Assembly: GCA_011523705.1 (NCBI GenBank)
Contig: WTGC01000228.1
Location: forward strand, 1 to 64,000
Source: Chloroflexota bacterium
GTDB taxonomy: Bacteria; Chloroflexota; Anaerolineae; Aggregatilineales; Phototrophicaceae
DNA length: 64,000 nt
Direction of reading: 5' to 3'
The notes under the pieces: generated by a model
Told to the model about the DNA's origin: nothing
The model's input: only the letters and a program-made list of their open reading frames with translations
The model's database searches: none
Made by a program: the position numbers and the translations under genes
Part shown: positions 45,284 through 54,703 of the stretch, one piece after another
Layout: each line of letters starts with the position of its first letter
Position numbering within the stretch: the first letter of the stretch is position 1

Positions 45284-45871
45284 ATGGCAGAACCAAGCAC
45301 AGACTTCCGCTCCACCCGCGATCGCATCCTCGACGCGGCGATGAACATTTTCAGCGCCAAAGGCTTTCACGATACCAAGCTGGATGAAATCGTCGCCGAG
45401 GCGAGCATCAGCAAGGGCTCCATCTATTTTCATTTCCCCAACAAGGAGAAGCTCTTCATCGCCCTGGTGGATCAATTCGCCGATGTCATTGAACGCCGCG
45501 CCCGTGAAGCGATTGGACAAGAAGCGCAAGGCATGGTCCGCGTCCGCGCCGCGCTTGCAGCAGTGCTAGAGACTTTCGGCAAGTACCGACTTCCGGCCAA
45601 GCTGCTCTTGGTGCAAGCCGTCGGTTTGGGCACGGTCTTTGAGCGCAAGCGCATGGAAGTCACCGACCGATTTGCGCTTCTGATTCAGACATATCTTGAT
45701 GAAGCAGTCGCCGATGGGTCAATTGCGCCGGTGAACACGCATATCGTTTCGCACGCTTGGATGGGCGCCATCTACAGCGTCGTGATTCAGTGGGTCTATA
45801 CCGGGGAACCGAGTCAAGACGAGATCATGGAAGCATTGCTGCCGCTGCTGCTGAAGAGCGTCGGCTATTAG
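45284..45871 (+). CDS. TetR-family transcriptional regulator
   Basis: A 195-residue repressor. The N-terminal helix-turn-helix is typical (ILDAAMNIFSAKGFHDTKLDEIVAEASISKGSIYFHFPNKEKLF, given here only as a landmark from residues 13 to 56). The rest is the variable ligand-binding domain. A strong palindromic operator precedes it. It ends 9 bases before menF, so it may be in one message with the menaquinone genes; whether it controls them or only itself is open. Confidence 0.9.
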   Translation: MAEPSTDFRSTRDRILDAAMNIFSAKGFHDTKLDEIVAEASISKGSIYFHFPNKEKLFIALVDQFADVIERRAREAIGQEAQGMVRVRAALAAVLETFGKYRLPAKLLLVQAVGLGTVFERKRMEVTDRFALLIQTYLDEAVADGSIAPVNTHIVSHAWMGAIYSVVIQWVYTGEPSQDEIMEALLPLLLKSVGY

Positions 45872-45880
45872 GATTGAGAA

Positions 45881-47254
45881 ATGGATTCCAGCGCCACTCT
45901 GGATGTGGCGATCAATCGGCGCTACGGCCGCTTGCTCAGTTGCAGCGCTCCCTGCGCTGGCATCAGTTTCGCCGGATTTCTGGCGGCGGCTGCGGGCGGC
46001 GCGCGCTTCTACTGGGAAGAGCCGAATGGCGCTTTCGCCTTCGCTGGCGCCGGTACGGCTGTCGAATTGATGGCATGGGGACCCGAGCGTTTCAAACGGA
46101 TCGCCGTGGACGCGCGAGAGCTATTCGAGGGCGCGCGCCATGAAGGCGACGACAATCCACTTAGCGGTCCCCGCCTGCTCGGCGGCTTTGCTTTCCGCAA
46201 CGATTTCACGCCCGATAACACTTGGTCGATATACAGTCCCGCCTTCTTCGTGCTCCCACATTATCAGCTGGTGAGGGACCGGGACATGATGTGGCTGACG
46301 ATCAATGCGCAGATTCCGCCGGAGGAATCGCCAGAGTCGCTGATACCAGATCTAACAGCCGCGCTCGAACAAAAGATCGCGCAGCTGAAGGCGGCGCAAG
46401 CATCCATGGACGCGGATGAGCAGAGCGCGCTCATAGGCGTCGACTATCCAATGCGTTATCCGACTTGGGAAAGCATCATTAGCGACGCGACCGAGCGCAT
46501 TCGCGCTGGCGCCCTGCGAAAAGTGGTCTTGGCGCGCGCCGCCGAATTGCGTTTCGAGTCGCCGGTAAAACTGCTGCCGATCTTGTGTCACTTGGCGGCG
46601 CAGTATGCCGACTGCTATCGCTTCCTCTTCGAGCCGCGTCCGCGTTACGCCTTTTATGGCGCCTCGCCCGAGCTGCTTGCCTCGACGCGTGGTCGCGCGC
46701 TCGAGACAATGGCACTGGCCGGCAGCGCCGCGCGCGGCGATAACGATGAGGCCGATCGGCGCCTGGGCGATATGCTGCTCGGCAATGCCAAGGAGCGTAC
46801 TGAGCATGAGATCGTGGTCGAAAAAATGCGCGACCGCCTCGCGCCGATGACAGAATCGCTGGAAATCAGCCCAACGGCGCTCTTGAAATTGAGCAATATA
46901 CAGCATATCAACACACCGATCCGCGGGACGCTCAAGCGGAAGAACGGCATACTGCCGCCGGTTGAGGCATTGCATCCGACGCCCGCTTTGGGCGGCGATC
47001 CGCGGCCCGATGCCTTGCGACTGATCCGTGAGCTGGAGCCGATTCCGCGCGGCTGGTATGGGGCGCCGGTCGGCTGGATTGATTCGAGTCTCGATGGACA
47101 GTTCGCTGTCGCCATTCGTTCCGCCGTTGCCCAGGAGTCGCGCGCCTGGATTTACGCCGGCGCCGGCATTGTGGCAGAGAGCACGCCTGATCTTGAGTGG
47201 GCGGAGACCGAACTCAAATTCCGCCCCATGCTTGATGCGCATGGAGTGATTTGA
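45881..47254 (+). CDS. menF: isochorismate synthase
   Basis: Converts chorismate to isochorismate, the entry step of classical menaquinone synthesis. The 457-residue protein has the C-terminal chorismate-binding fold, with KVVLARAAELRF near 210, YAFYGASPELLASTRG near 255, and the ALAGSAARGDNDEADRRLGDMLL segment and EHEIVVEKM near 310 with metal-binding glutamates. Its place with menD, menB, menE and menH rules out anthranilate or salicylate synthase. Its stop codon TGA overlaps the outer end of the GxxExxY cassette. Confidence 0.93.
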   Translation: MDSSATLDVAINRRYGRLLSCSAPCAGISFAGFLAAAAGGARFYWEEPNGAFAFAGAGTAVELMAWGPERFKRIAVDARELFEGARHEGDDNPLSGPRLLGGFAFRNDFTPDNTWSIYSPAFFVLPHYQLVRDRDMMWLTINAQIPPEESPESLIPDLTAALEQKIAQLKAAQASMDADEQSALIGVDYPMRYPTWESIISDATERIRAGALRKVVLARAAELRFESPVKLLPILCHLAAQYADCYRFLFEPRPRYAFYGASPELLASTRGRALETMALAGSAARGDNDEADRRLGDMLLGNAKERTEHEIVVEKMRDRLAPMTESLEISPTALLKLSNIQHINTPIRGTLKRKNGILPPVEALHPTPALGGDPRPDALRLIRELEPIPRGWYGAPVGWIDSSLDGQFAVAIRSAVAQESRAWIYAGAGIVAESTPDLEWAETELKFRPMLDAHGVI

Positions 47255-47727
47255 CCACCGAGTACACCGAGGAAAGCTCTGCTGATCGGATTGAAAAAGA
47301 GGGATTGCATGTATAGGCACGACGATCTGACACATGAAATAATCGGCGCGGCGATGGACGTTCATAGTGAGATGGGAGCAGGGCTAATCGAGCAAATCTA
47401 CGAAAACGCGATGTGTGTCGAACTTACTAAGCGCGGAATACGATATCAGAAACAGGTGCGTGTGCCTGTGCAATACAAGGGCGTAGCGGTCGGCGACTTG
47501 TACGCTGATCTCGTAGTCGAAGGCCGGGTGATTGTGGAGTTAAAATCGGTCCGCGAATTGGCTCCTATCCATCAAGCGCAACTGACTACTTATCTGAAAC
47601 TGTCAGGAATCAAGACTGGCCTGCTCATCAACTTCAACGTTGTATCTCTGAAAAAGGGCGAACGACGCTTCAGCGTATAACAGATTCTCGACGTCCTCGG
47701 TGACCTCGGTGTACTCGGTGGTGAAAT
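47249..47727. mobile_element. GxxExxY cassette with exact terminal inverted repeats
   Basis: The 19 bases ACCACCGAGTACACCGAGG at 47254-47272 and their exact reverse complement at 47704-47722 bound a 469-base unit. With one mismatch the match extends outward by five more bases (ATTTG on the left, SAAAT on the right). The only gene inside is a GxxExxY protein. The unit sits exactly in the gap between menF and menD. No transposase is present, so it would be a non-autonomous or unusual element. Related solitary motifs lie at 33621-33660 and 38540-38562. Confidence 0.65.
47309..47680 (+). CDS. GxxExxY-family protein (PD-(D/E)XK-like)
   Basis: A 123-residue protein with the name-giving motif at GAGLIEQIYENAM (about residues 24-36), and later DLVVEGRVIVELKSV, with the D...E-x-K pattern of the PD-(D/E)XK nuclease fold. 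The function of this widespread family is not known. The ATG at 47309 is chosen because of GAGGG 5 bases upstream. It is enclosed by exact inverted repeats and interrupts the men gene order, so it is likely to be mobile cargo and not part of menaquinone synthesis. Confidence 0.88.
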   Translation: MYRHDDLTHEIIGAAMDVHSEMGAGLIEQIYENAMCVELTKRGIRYQKQVRVPVQYKGVAVGDLYADLVVEGRVIVELKSVRELAPIHQAQLTTYLKLSGIKTGLLINFNVVSLKKGERRFSV

Positions 47728-47738
47728 ACAAGACTACC

Positions 47739-49478
47739 ATGCCCAATCCAAACACACTTTACGCCAATACATTCGTTGACGCCCTGATTGCGTGCGGCTT
47801 GAGACGCGTTTGCCTGGCGCCTGGCTCGCGGCATACGCCACTCGTGCTCGCGCTGGCGCGGCATCGTCAGGATATCGAGATTTACTCCCATCTGGACGAA
47901 CGCAGCGCCGCTTTTTTCGCCTTGGGGCTGGCGATTGGTTCATGCGAGCCGGCCGCAGTGGTCTGCACCTCCGGCTCGGCGGCGGCCAACTTCTTCCCGG
48001 CGATTGTGGAGGCGCATCAATCGCGCGTCCCCCTCATCGTGCTAACGGCTGACCGCCCCCCTGAATTGCGAGCCAGCGGCGCCAACCAGACCATCGACCA
48101 AATCAAGCTCTACGGCGATTACGCTGACTGGTTCTATGATGCGCCGCTGCCGGAAGCGGACCCGCCCCCGGTTGCGTTGCGGAATTTAAGGTCGCTGGCG
48201 GCGCGCGCTTATGATATCGCGGCATCGCAGCTTGGCGTCGTACATATCAACTTTCCCTTCCGCAAGCCGTTTGAACCGACTTCCGATGACATGTTGGAAA
48301 TCGACCGCAGCGCGCCCGCCCGGTTCAGCGCGCTATCGTCTGGCGGAAGCGCTGAATTGGCGGCGCTGCTAACTGATGACCTGCTGAGCCGCAGAGGTTT
48401 GATCTATTGCGGTCACGGCACTTGCCGCAGCGATGCCGAATGGAGAGCGCTGACGCCGTGGATATCGCGCCTGTCGCTTTCGACCGGCTATCCCGTCTTG
48501 GCCGAATCCACCGCTAACCTGCTTGGATTCGGATACCCGTTTAACAGTGCCACCCTTGGTTTCATGGCAGCACCCGTTGTCGACTTCTCACAAGCCGAGG
48601 TAGTCATCCGCTTTGGCGCGCCGCCGCTGAGCAAGCCGATGCAAGACTTCCTTGCGGATCGTGAGTTGGCATACCATATCTACTGCAGCCGCACAGGCGA
48701 ATGGGCGGACGATACGCATGGTATCACACACCATTTGACCATTGATCCCAACTCCGTTTCGCAGTTTGATTGGAACGACATTCCACCGGTGCAATTCCAG
48801 GACTGGCGCAGCCACATGTGGAAGATATGGCAAATCTCCCGCAAGGCAATGGCTGAGGAAATCGCAAAGGGCGACTACTTCGATGGCGCCGTACTATTTG
48901 ATGCAATCGATCTCATGCCACTGGACAGCGCAATATTCGCTGGCAACAGTTTACCGGTGCGGCATCTGGAGCAGTTTGGCTTGCCGGGCGCGAAGCCCCC
49001 ATTCGCCTATGCCAACCGAGGCGCCTCGGGCATCGACGGCAATGTCTCGACCGCATTGGGCATCGGCGCGGCGCGCAAAGGCAAACCGCTGGTGGCCGTC
49101 CTGGGCGATATCACCCTCTATCACGATATGAATGGCTTGCTGGCGATCAAGCGCTGCGGCGTCCCGCTGACGATTGTGCTGCTCAACAACGAGGGCGGGG
49201 GCATCTTCCACCGCCTGCCGATACGGGAGTTTGAACCGGCGTTCAGCGATTATTTCTTCGCTGCGCATGGACTGGACTTCGCCCAGGTTGCCGCGCTCTA
49301 CGATCTGAATTACATTCGCGCGGATGATCGCGCTTCGTTTCGGCGTGCCTTCAGCGAGTCGGTCGGCGGAACAACCTCGACCTTGATTGAAGTGCGCACC
49401 GATGCCGCCGCTGATCTCAAGCGCCGGAACGATATCATGGCGGCCGTGCATGAGAATCTGAAATCGCTACTGTCGTAG
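47739..49478 (+). CDS. menD: SEPHCHC synthase
   Basis: Thiamine-diphosphate enzyme that joins isochorismate and 2-oxoglutarate, 579 residues. The catalytic glutamate region [12 protein letters not shown] is near residue 47, and the ThDP/Mg motif [10 protein letters not shown]...[13 protein letters not shown] near 450-490 (the [11 protein letters not shown] block is diagnostic for MenD). The ATG at 47739 lies 17 bases beyond the end of the GxxExxY cassette; an in-frame GTG within the cassette end is less likely. Its TAG stop at 49476-49478 is formed by the conserved GTAG that precedes the palindromic repeat. Confidence 0.94.
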   Translation: MPNPNTLYANTFVDALIACGLRRVCLAPGSRHTPLVLALARHRQDIEIYSHLDERSAAFFALGLAIGSCEPAAVVCTSGSAAANFFPAIVEAHQSRVPLIVLTADRPPELRASGANQTIDQIKLYGDYADWFYDAPLPEADPPPVALRNLRSLAARAYDIAASQLGVVHINFPFRKPFEPTSDDMLEIDRSAPARFSALSSGGSAELAALLTDDLLSRRGLIYCGHGTCRSDAEWRALTPWISRLSLSTGYPVLAESTANLLGFGYPFNSATLGFMAAPVVDFSQAEVVIRFGAPPLSKPMQDFLADRELAYHIYCSRTGEWADDTHGITHHLTIDPNSVSQFDWNDIPPVQFQDWRSHMWKIWQISRKAMAEEIAKGDYFDGAVLFDAIDLMPLDSAIFAGNSLPVRHLEQFGLPGAKPPFAYANRGASGIDGNVSTALGIGAARKGKPLVAVLGDITLYHDMNGLLAIKRCGVPLTIVLLNNEGGGIFHRLPIREFEPAFSDYFFAAHGLDFAQVAALYDLNYIRADDRASFRRAFSESVGGTTSTLIEVRTDAAADLKRRNDIMAAVHENLKSLLS

Positions 49479-49499
49479 GGGCGACTCTGTGTGTCGCCC
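49479..49499. repeat. dispersed palindrome at the menD stop codon
   Basis: GGGCGAC-TCTGTGT-GTCGCCC, preceded by GTAG; the TAG is the menD stop codon. It separates menD from menB by a hairpin. Confidence 0.75.
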
Positions 49500-49564
49500 G
49501 CAAGTGGCGCAATGAATGCCAATTCGCACGACGGCTAAGAACGACTGACAAGAGGAGACCACCA

Positions 49565-50452
49565 ATGGTAACGAGCAAAAAAGAGGGTGCGAGGATCACA
49601 AGCCGGGACTTGATGCGGCTGGCCGATTGGCGCGAGGTGAAGGCTTACGACGACATCACCTATCACAAGGCGGATGGGATCGCGCGCATCGCCTTCGACC
49701 GCCCGGATATCCGCAATGCCTTCCGTCCCCAGACGATTGACGAAATGACCGAGGCGCTGCTCCATGCCTGGCACGATGGCGAGGTCGGCGTCTTGTGGAT
49801 CACAGCCAATGGTCCCAGCAGCAAAGATGGCGTCTGGTCATTCTGCGCTGGCGGCGATCAGAAGGTGCGCGGGCATTCCGGTTATGTCGGCGATGATGGC
49901 GTGCCCCGCTTGAATGTCTTGCAGCTGCAACGCTACATCCGCAACATTCCCAAGCCGGTGATCGCCGTTGTGCCCGGTTACGCAATCGGCGGCGGTCACG
50001 TGCTGCACGTTTGCTGTGACCTGACCATTTCCAGCGATAACGCCATCTACGGCCAGACCGGTCCCATCGTCGGCAGTTTTGACGCTGGCTTCGGCTCGTC
50101 GTTTTTGGCCGCGCATATCGGGCAGAAAAAGGCGCGCGAAATCTGGTTTCTCTGCCGTCAATACAGCGCGGCTGAGGCTGAGGCGATGGGCATGGTGAAC
50201 ACGGTTGTGCCCCTGGCTGAATTGGAGAAAGAGGCGTTGCAGTGGTCGCGCGAAATCCTGAGCAAGAGCCCGATCGCGCTGCGTTTCATCAAAGCCGGCT
50301 TGAACGCCGAATTGGATGGGCAGACTGGCGTGCAAGTGCTGGCGGGCGACGCCACCATGCTCTTCTATATGACCGAAGAAGGTAGCGAAGGCAAGAATGC
50401 CTTCCTTGAAGGGCGCCCGCCGGACTTCAGCAAATTCCCGCGCCGGTCCTGA
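49565..50452 (+). CDS. menB: 1,4-dihydroxy-2-naphthoyl-CoA synthase
   Basis: Crotonase-fold enzyme that closes the second ring of the naphthoquinone, 295 residues. Landmarks are [18 protein letters not shown] near residue 40, the oxyanion-hole block [11 protein letters not shown] near 95, and the MenB-specific [30 protein letters not shown] region near 180 (given as a landmark) with the aspartate and serine that shape the active site. The ATG is preceded by AGGAGA. It is followed by menE after 38 bases. Confidence 0.95.
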   Translation: MVTSKKEGARITSRDLMRLADWREVKAYDDITYHKADGIARIAFDRPDIRNAFRPQTIDEMTEALLHAWHDGEVGVLWITANGPSSKDGVWSFCAGGDQKVRGHSGYVGDDGVPRLNVLQLQRYIRNIPKPVIAVVPGYAIGGGHVLHVCCDLTISSDNAIYGQTGPIVGSFDAGFGSSFLAAHIGQKKAREIWFLCRQYSAAEAEAMGMVNTVVPLAELEKEALQWSREILSKSPIALRFIKAGLNAELDGQTGVQVLAGDATMLFYMTEEGSEGKNAFLEGRPPDFSKFPRRS

Positions 50453-50490
50453 GCGAGTCTTGAAATTGGCATAGCGAGGGAAGGATCAGC

Positions 50491-51969
50491 GTGAGCGACT
50501 TCCAGCGTCCCCTGAATCCCGATCCAAACAAGGTCTTCTTCGCGGTCGAACACAGCGGCTGGACCTTCGCCGATGTCAATCGTTATGTGGCGCTCACCTG
50601 TGAGACGATTCTGAGCCACGCCGCGCTCGAGCCCGAGGACAGAGTTGCAATTCTGATGCGGAGGCCCGTGCCCTTTGCGCTGACGATGCTGGCGCTAATG
50701 CGGATGCGCGTCGTATCCGTGCCGCTGAACACGCGGCTTACCGCTGGCGAGCTCGCCTGGCAGGTGAAGAATGCCGATTGCCGCCTGGTGATTTGGGAAA
50801 GTGAAACGCAGGCGCTGACCAGCGCGATAGACGCGCGAGTTTTTGAGTTGCCAACGATAACTGTGCATGATCGCCGTACCAGGTTTGACGACTGGGGCAC
50901 AATGCGCTTCAATGATGATTTCGCCATCATCCATACATCGGGCACGACCGGCAAACCTAAAGCGGCAACGCTGACGGCCGGCAACATTTGGCACAGCGCA
51001 TTGGGCGCGGCCCTAATGCTAGCAACGCAGCCGAATGAGCGCTGGCTTTGCGTCTTGCCGCTCTATCACGTCGGCGGTTTGAGCATCATCCTGCGCTCCC
51101 TGATACACCACACCGCGATCGAGTTTGGTCCGACAGCGCCATTCAATGTGCAGGAGACCAATCGCGTCCTCAGCGCGAATCCGATCACGCTGGTCTCGCT
51201 GGTGCCGACCATGCTGCAGCGCCTGCTCGATGCCAAGACGAGAACCTGGAATCCACAGTTGCGCCTGATCTTGCTCGGCGGCGAAGCGCCATCAACCGAA
51301 CTGCTCACCCGGTGCCAAGCCGAAAATCTACCTGTCGCGACATGTTACGGGCTTACGGAAACAGCCTCCCAAGTCGCGACCGCCTTGCCTGACTTGGTGT
51401 ATCAGAAACCCGGTACGGTGGGCAAAGCGAAAATGACCGCTCAATTGCGCATCATTGACGAGCAGGGCAGTGACGCCGCGCCCAAGGTTCCCGGCGAAGT
51501 CCTGGTCAGAGGCGGCAGCGTCATGCGCGGCTACTACAATGACCCGGCCGCTACGGCGCAAGCGCTGCGCGATGACTGGCTGCATACCGGCGACATCGGC
51601 TATTTGGACGAAGACGGCGATTTGTTCATCCTGCAGCGGCGCGAGGACCTCATCGTCAGCGGCGGCGAGAATATTTACCCGGCCGAGGTGGAGCGGGTTC
51701 TGCGCTCGCATCCGCTGGTGGCGGAGGCGGTCGTATTCGGCAGGCCCGATGCGCAGTGGGGCCAGCGTGTGGTAGCGCTGGTTCAATCTGTCGGCGGCGC
51801 TTCAATATCGCATGACAGTATCGGCCGATTCCTGCGCGAGCGCTTGGCCGGTTACAAAATCCCGCGAAAGATCGTCTTCGTCGATAGCGTGCCGCTTACC
51901 GCATCGGGCAAGATTCAGCGCCGTGAAGCGCGGCGGATCTTTGATGACGCCATTTCACGCCGCACGTAG
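50491..51969 (+). CDS. menE: o-succinylbenzoate-CoA ligase
   Basis: Adenylate-forming enzyme that makes OSB-CoA, the substrate of MenB, 492 residues. The P-loop is [16 protein letters not shown] near residue 150, then CYGLTETASQ near 288, the hinge TGDIGYLDEDGDLFILQRREDLI near 370 and the C-terminal lysine in SGKIQRRE near 477. Start is GTG with AAGGA about 7 bases upstream. The last 26 bases overlap the start of menH. The neighbours make the MenE assignment firm over other acyl-CoA ligases. Confidence 0.92.
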   Translation: MSDFQRPLNPDPNKVFFAVEHSGWTFADVNRYVALTCETILSHAALEPEDRVAILMRRPVPFALTMLALMRMRVVSVPLNTRLTAGELAWQVKNADCRLVIWESETQALTSAIDARVFELPTITVHDRRTRFDDWGTMRFNDDFAIIHTSGTTGKPKAATLTAGNIWHSALGAALMLATQPNERWLCVLPLYHVGGLSIILRSLIHHTAIEFGPTAPFNVQETNRVLSANPITLVSLVPTMLQRLLDAKTRTWNPQLRLILLGGEAPSTELLTRCQAENLPVATCYGLTETASQVATALPDLVYQKPGTVGKAKMTAQLRIIDEQGSDAAPKVPGEVLVRGGSVMRGYYNDPAATAQALRDDWLHTGDIGYLDEDGDLFILQRREDLIVSGGENIYPAEVERVLRSHPLVAEAVVFGRPDAQWGQRVVALVQSVGGASISHDSIGRFLRERLAGYKIPRKIVFVDSVPLTASGKIQRREARRIFDDAISRRT

Positions 51970-52753
51970 CGGGCATCGCTACCACGTTGAGATAGGCGGC
52001 GCCGGCGATCCGCTGGTGCTGTTGCATGGGTTCAGTGGCGCCGCCGCGAGCTGGCGCGCGGTTTCTAAGCGCCTCGCCGATTGCTGTCAGTGCTTCGCCA
52101 TTGATCTGCTTGGCCATGGCCGGAGCGATGCGCCAGCCGACGCGGCGCGCTACCGGATGAAGTCTGTCGCTGCTGACATCGTTGATTTGCTCGACGAGCT
52201 AAAGTTGACGAAGCCGAATCTGCTCGGCTATTCGATGGGCGGGCGGCTGGCGCTTTACCTGGCGCTGGAATTTTCGGAGCGATTTGGCGCCTTGATCCTG
52301 GAGAGCGCTTCGCCCGGCTTGGCTGATGACGGCGCGCGGGCGGAAAGGCGCCGCCGGGACCTTCGCCTGGCTGAGATGATTGAGAAAGATGGAATCGCAT
52401 CTTTTGTCGCAGCTTGGGAAAGCTTGCCGCTCTGGACGTCTCAATCGGCGGTTCAAATCGGCGCGCAGCGATCTCAGCGAATGTCCAATAGCGCCCTGGG
52501 GCTGGCGAACAGCTTGCGCGGGATGGGTACGGGCGCCCAGCCCAATCTGTGGGAGAAGCTGCCCAATCTGACAGCGCCGACTTGTCTCATCGTCGGCGAG
52601 CGCGATGAGAAGTTTCGACGAACGAATCAACTTATGGCTGCAGCCATGCCTCTGGCCAGCCTCTCAATCATCACCGCAGCCGGTCACAATACGCACTTGG
52701 AAAATCCCGACGCCTTCTGTCGTACACTACTGTCCTTCATACAGCGCCTCTAG
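51944..52753 (+). CDS. menH: SHCHC synthase (alpha/beta hydrolase)
   Basis: Removes pyruvate from SEPHCHC to give SHCHC, 269 residues. The nucleophile serine is in LLGYSMGGRLAL near residue 94; the oxyanion region is LLHGFSGAAASW near 24, the GHGRSDAP block near 54; the acid aspartate is in VGERDEKF near 217 and the histidine in AAGHNTHLENP near 245. ILESASPGL after the nucleophile is typical for MenH. The ATG at 51944 begins inside menE, overlapping it by 26 bases. Its 3' end also overlaps the convergent kinase-like gene by 27 bases. Confidence 0.9.
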   Translation: MTPFHAARSGHRYHVEIGGAGDPLVLLHGFSGAAASWRAVSKRLADCCQCFAIDLLGHGRSDAPADAARYRMKSVAADIVDLLDELKLTKPNLLGYSMGGRLALYLALEFSERFGALILESASPGLADDGARAERRRRDLRLAEMIEKDGIASFVAAWESLPLWTSQSAVQIGAQRSQRMSNSALGLANSLRGMGTGAQPNLWEKLPNLTAPTCLIVGERDEKFRRTNQLMAAAMPLASLSIITAAGHNTHLENPDAFCRTLLSFIQRL

Positions 52754-53638
52754 TCTACAAATCGCAGTGCTGACAAAGGCATCGTATTGCGACTTCATCC
52801 GCGGGAATTGGTTTGGCTCGGGCACAAATGACGCAAAGTGCGACAGGCGGGACGCGCCCCACAAATCCCAGAAGGGCAAGGCATCTGCATTCAGCTTTCG
52901 ATTCAACTGCAAGTAGCGCGCAGTATATGCGTTCATCGCGTCAAAGCCGAGCGCCCAGAGGATTTCCAGCCGGCTCTTACCCAAATCCGCCAGCGGATCG
53001 CCCAGCATGGCGTCTTCCCAATCGAAGATGGCTGCGAGGGCGCCGTCACCCCAAAGCAGGTTGCCGGGCCAGAAATCGCCATGAAGCAGAACTTGCCCAT
53101 TGAACTCAACCCGGGGCAATGCTCGCCGCATCGCCGCTTGAATCTGGCGCTGCCCGGGCGAGCGCGCATCCTGCTGCTCAGCGATTGCATTCGTGAAGTC
53201 TGGGAGAAATGAAAGATCGAACTTGCCCAGGTCGGTCGCATGTATGCTTCGAAGAATGTCAGCGAGCGCGTGGCAGTGCGCGAGAATTGGCTTGTCGCCG
53301 AAGTCGCTTGAACCCTCCGCAAACGACGTAATCAGGAAGGGCGGCTGATGCGTCTCATTCAAATGCAAGGCATCCGGGACAGGCAGTCCGGCTTCCTTCA
53401 AGATCTCCAGCAAGTGGAATTCGTCCCGCGCGATCTGCGGATTCCGCTCTCGGTCGCGCTGACTGTGCGTCAGCAAGATCAGACGCCTTTGTGCCGCCGC
53501 GCCTGTTGACACCAGGAGCGCGCAGGCGCGGCCCCCCAACGGCTGCGTCTTTTGCAGGCGCCAACTCGGATCAATCTTGCGGATTGCCTGCTCGATATCT
53601 TGCTCTGGCACGGTCATGCTTTTGGCATTGCCCGCCAT
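52727..53638 (-). CDS. aminoglycoside-phosphotransferase-family protein
   Basis: A 303-residue small-molecule kinase-like protein. The catalytic loop LLHGDFWPGNLLW (near residue 198) and the metal-binding AIFDWEDAMLGDPLADLG (near 218) are intact. The family covers sugar, choline, homoserine and antibiotic kinases; a substrate cannot be named. It runs against menH, and both stop codons are within the other gene (27-base overlap). The 3'-overlap suggests it is not part of the men operon. Confidence 0.85.
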   Translation of the reverse strand: MAGNAKSMTVPEQDIEQAIRKIDPSWRLQKTQPLGGRACALLVSTGAAAQRRLILLTHSQRDRERNPQIARDEFHLLEILKEAGLPVPDALHLNETHQPPFLITSFAEGSSDFGDKPILAHCHALADILRSIHATDLGKFDLSFLPDFTNAIAEQQDARSPGQRQIQAAMRRALPRVEFNGQVLLHGDFWPGNLLWGDGALAAIFDWEDAMLGDPLADLGKSRLEILWALGFDAMNAYTARYLQLNRKLNADALPFWDLWGASRLSHFASFVPEPNQFPRMKSQYDAFVSTAICRLEALYEGQ

Positions 53639-53952
53639 ATCGCTCGCCTTAATGCGCTGCGCTGCTGCCTATGATTCCGCTCGCCCAAGACAGAAGCCGC
53701 TTTCAGTATATGCCAGCGCCATAGAATTGCCGGTTGACGCCCGAATTTCGGAGACGGTATGGCCGCAAAGGCACCAAGTAGATAGTCAACGGCTCAAGAC
53801 ATAGCCGGGGCGAAGTCCCGACGAGTCTATCCGCGACCGCTCGCGGGAAAACCCGGAAAGCCCTCTTACTGAACCGCACGATCTCACTACTGGACTATAC
53901 ACCGCGGCTGTTCCGATTTGCGCTACCGCAACGCATCAGAAGGCGGGGGAAA
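53639..53952. other. 314-base gap
   Basis: No gene or known RNA can be supported. A short GC hairpin (GCGACCGCTCGCGGG near 53830-53844) is present. The region leads into the broken regulator gene. Confidence 0.45.
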
Positions 53953-54657
53953 ATGGTGTACAATTGGGCAGCCAGATTGCGATATGCGGGATTGAGGAAA
54001 CAGATCTTGATAGATGCCATAACCGAGACCAAATTAAAATTTGATCTCGACGAGATCAAGCGGATCTGCAGCGCCATCGTCGATACCTTGGGTGAAGACC
54101 TGTGTGAAGTTGTCCTGCGTGACTTCGGCCGAGATGACGACACGATCGTCTGAATCAAAGGCAAGGTCACCAACCGCCAAGTCGGCGGGTCCCTAAGTCA
54201 GATAGGCTTGGCAATCAGAGCGCAGGGCGATACGGCGGAAGACTAGGTTAACTACACGACGCGCACGAAGGATGGCAAGCTGCTGAGATCGACCACCACG
54301 ATCCTGCGCGATGCGGACGGCATGATATTCGGTCTATGCTGCATCAACATCGATATCACGTCGCTCGCGGTTGCGCAGCATGCTCTGAACTCGCTATTGA
54401 AGACCGATGACAACAAGCTGCTCACCAATATTCACTTCAGCAACAGCCTGTCGGATGTGGCGCAGACCATTCTCGATGAGGTCATCAAAGAGCAGAACCT
54501 GACCGGTTTCCCCACCGAAGTCAGCGGCCGCCGCAAATTCATGCGCGCGCTGGATGCCCGCGGCTTCTTCGCCGTCCGCCATTCGGTATCCTTGTTGTCG
54601 GATTTTCCGGGCGTGTCCCGCGGCTCCATCTACAATTACATGAAGGACGCGGAATAA
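53953..54657 (+). pseudogene. YheO-like PAS/HTH regulator with two in-frame stops
   Basis: One continuous frame encodes a YheO/DauR-like regulator. The N-terminal part (ICSAIVDTLGEDLCEVVLRDFG) and the C-terminal part (DGMIFGLCCINID, then the DNA-binding KFMRALDARGFFAVRHSVSLLSDFPGVSRGSIYNYM region) match the family, but a TGA at 54151-54153 and a TAG at 54244-54246 interrupt it. The segment between still matches (KGKVTNRQVGGSLSQIGL, then NYTTRTKDGKLLRS), so only point mutations are needed. A TTG at 54007, with AGGAA before it, is a likely original start. In the family, the PAS domain senses a small molecule such as a D-amino acid product. Confidence 0.85.
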
Positions 54658-54703
54658 GCGCGGCAGTGGGATGCTCGGTTGGCGAGCGTTCGAACGCGTC
54701 GTA

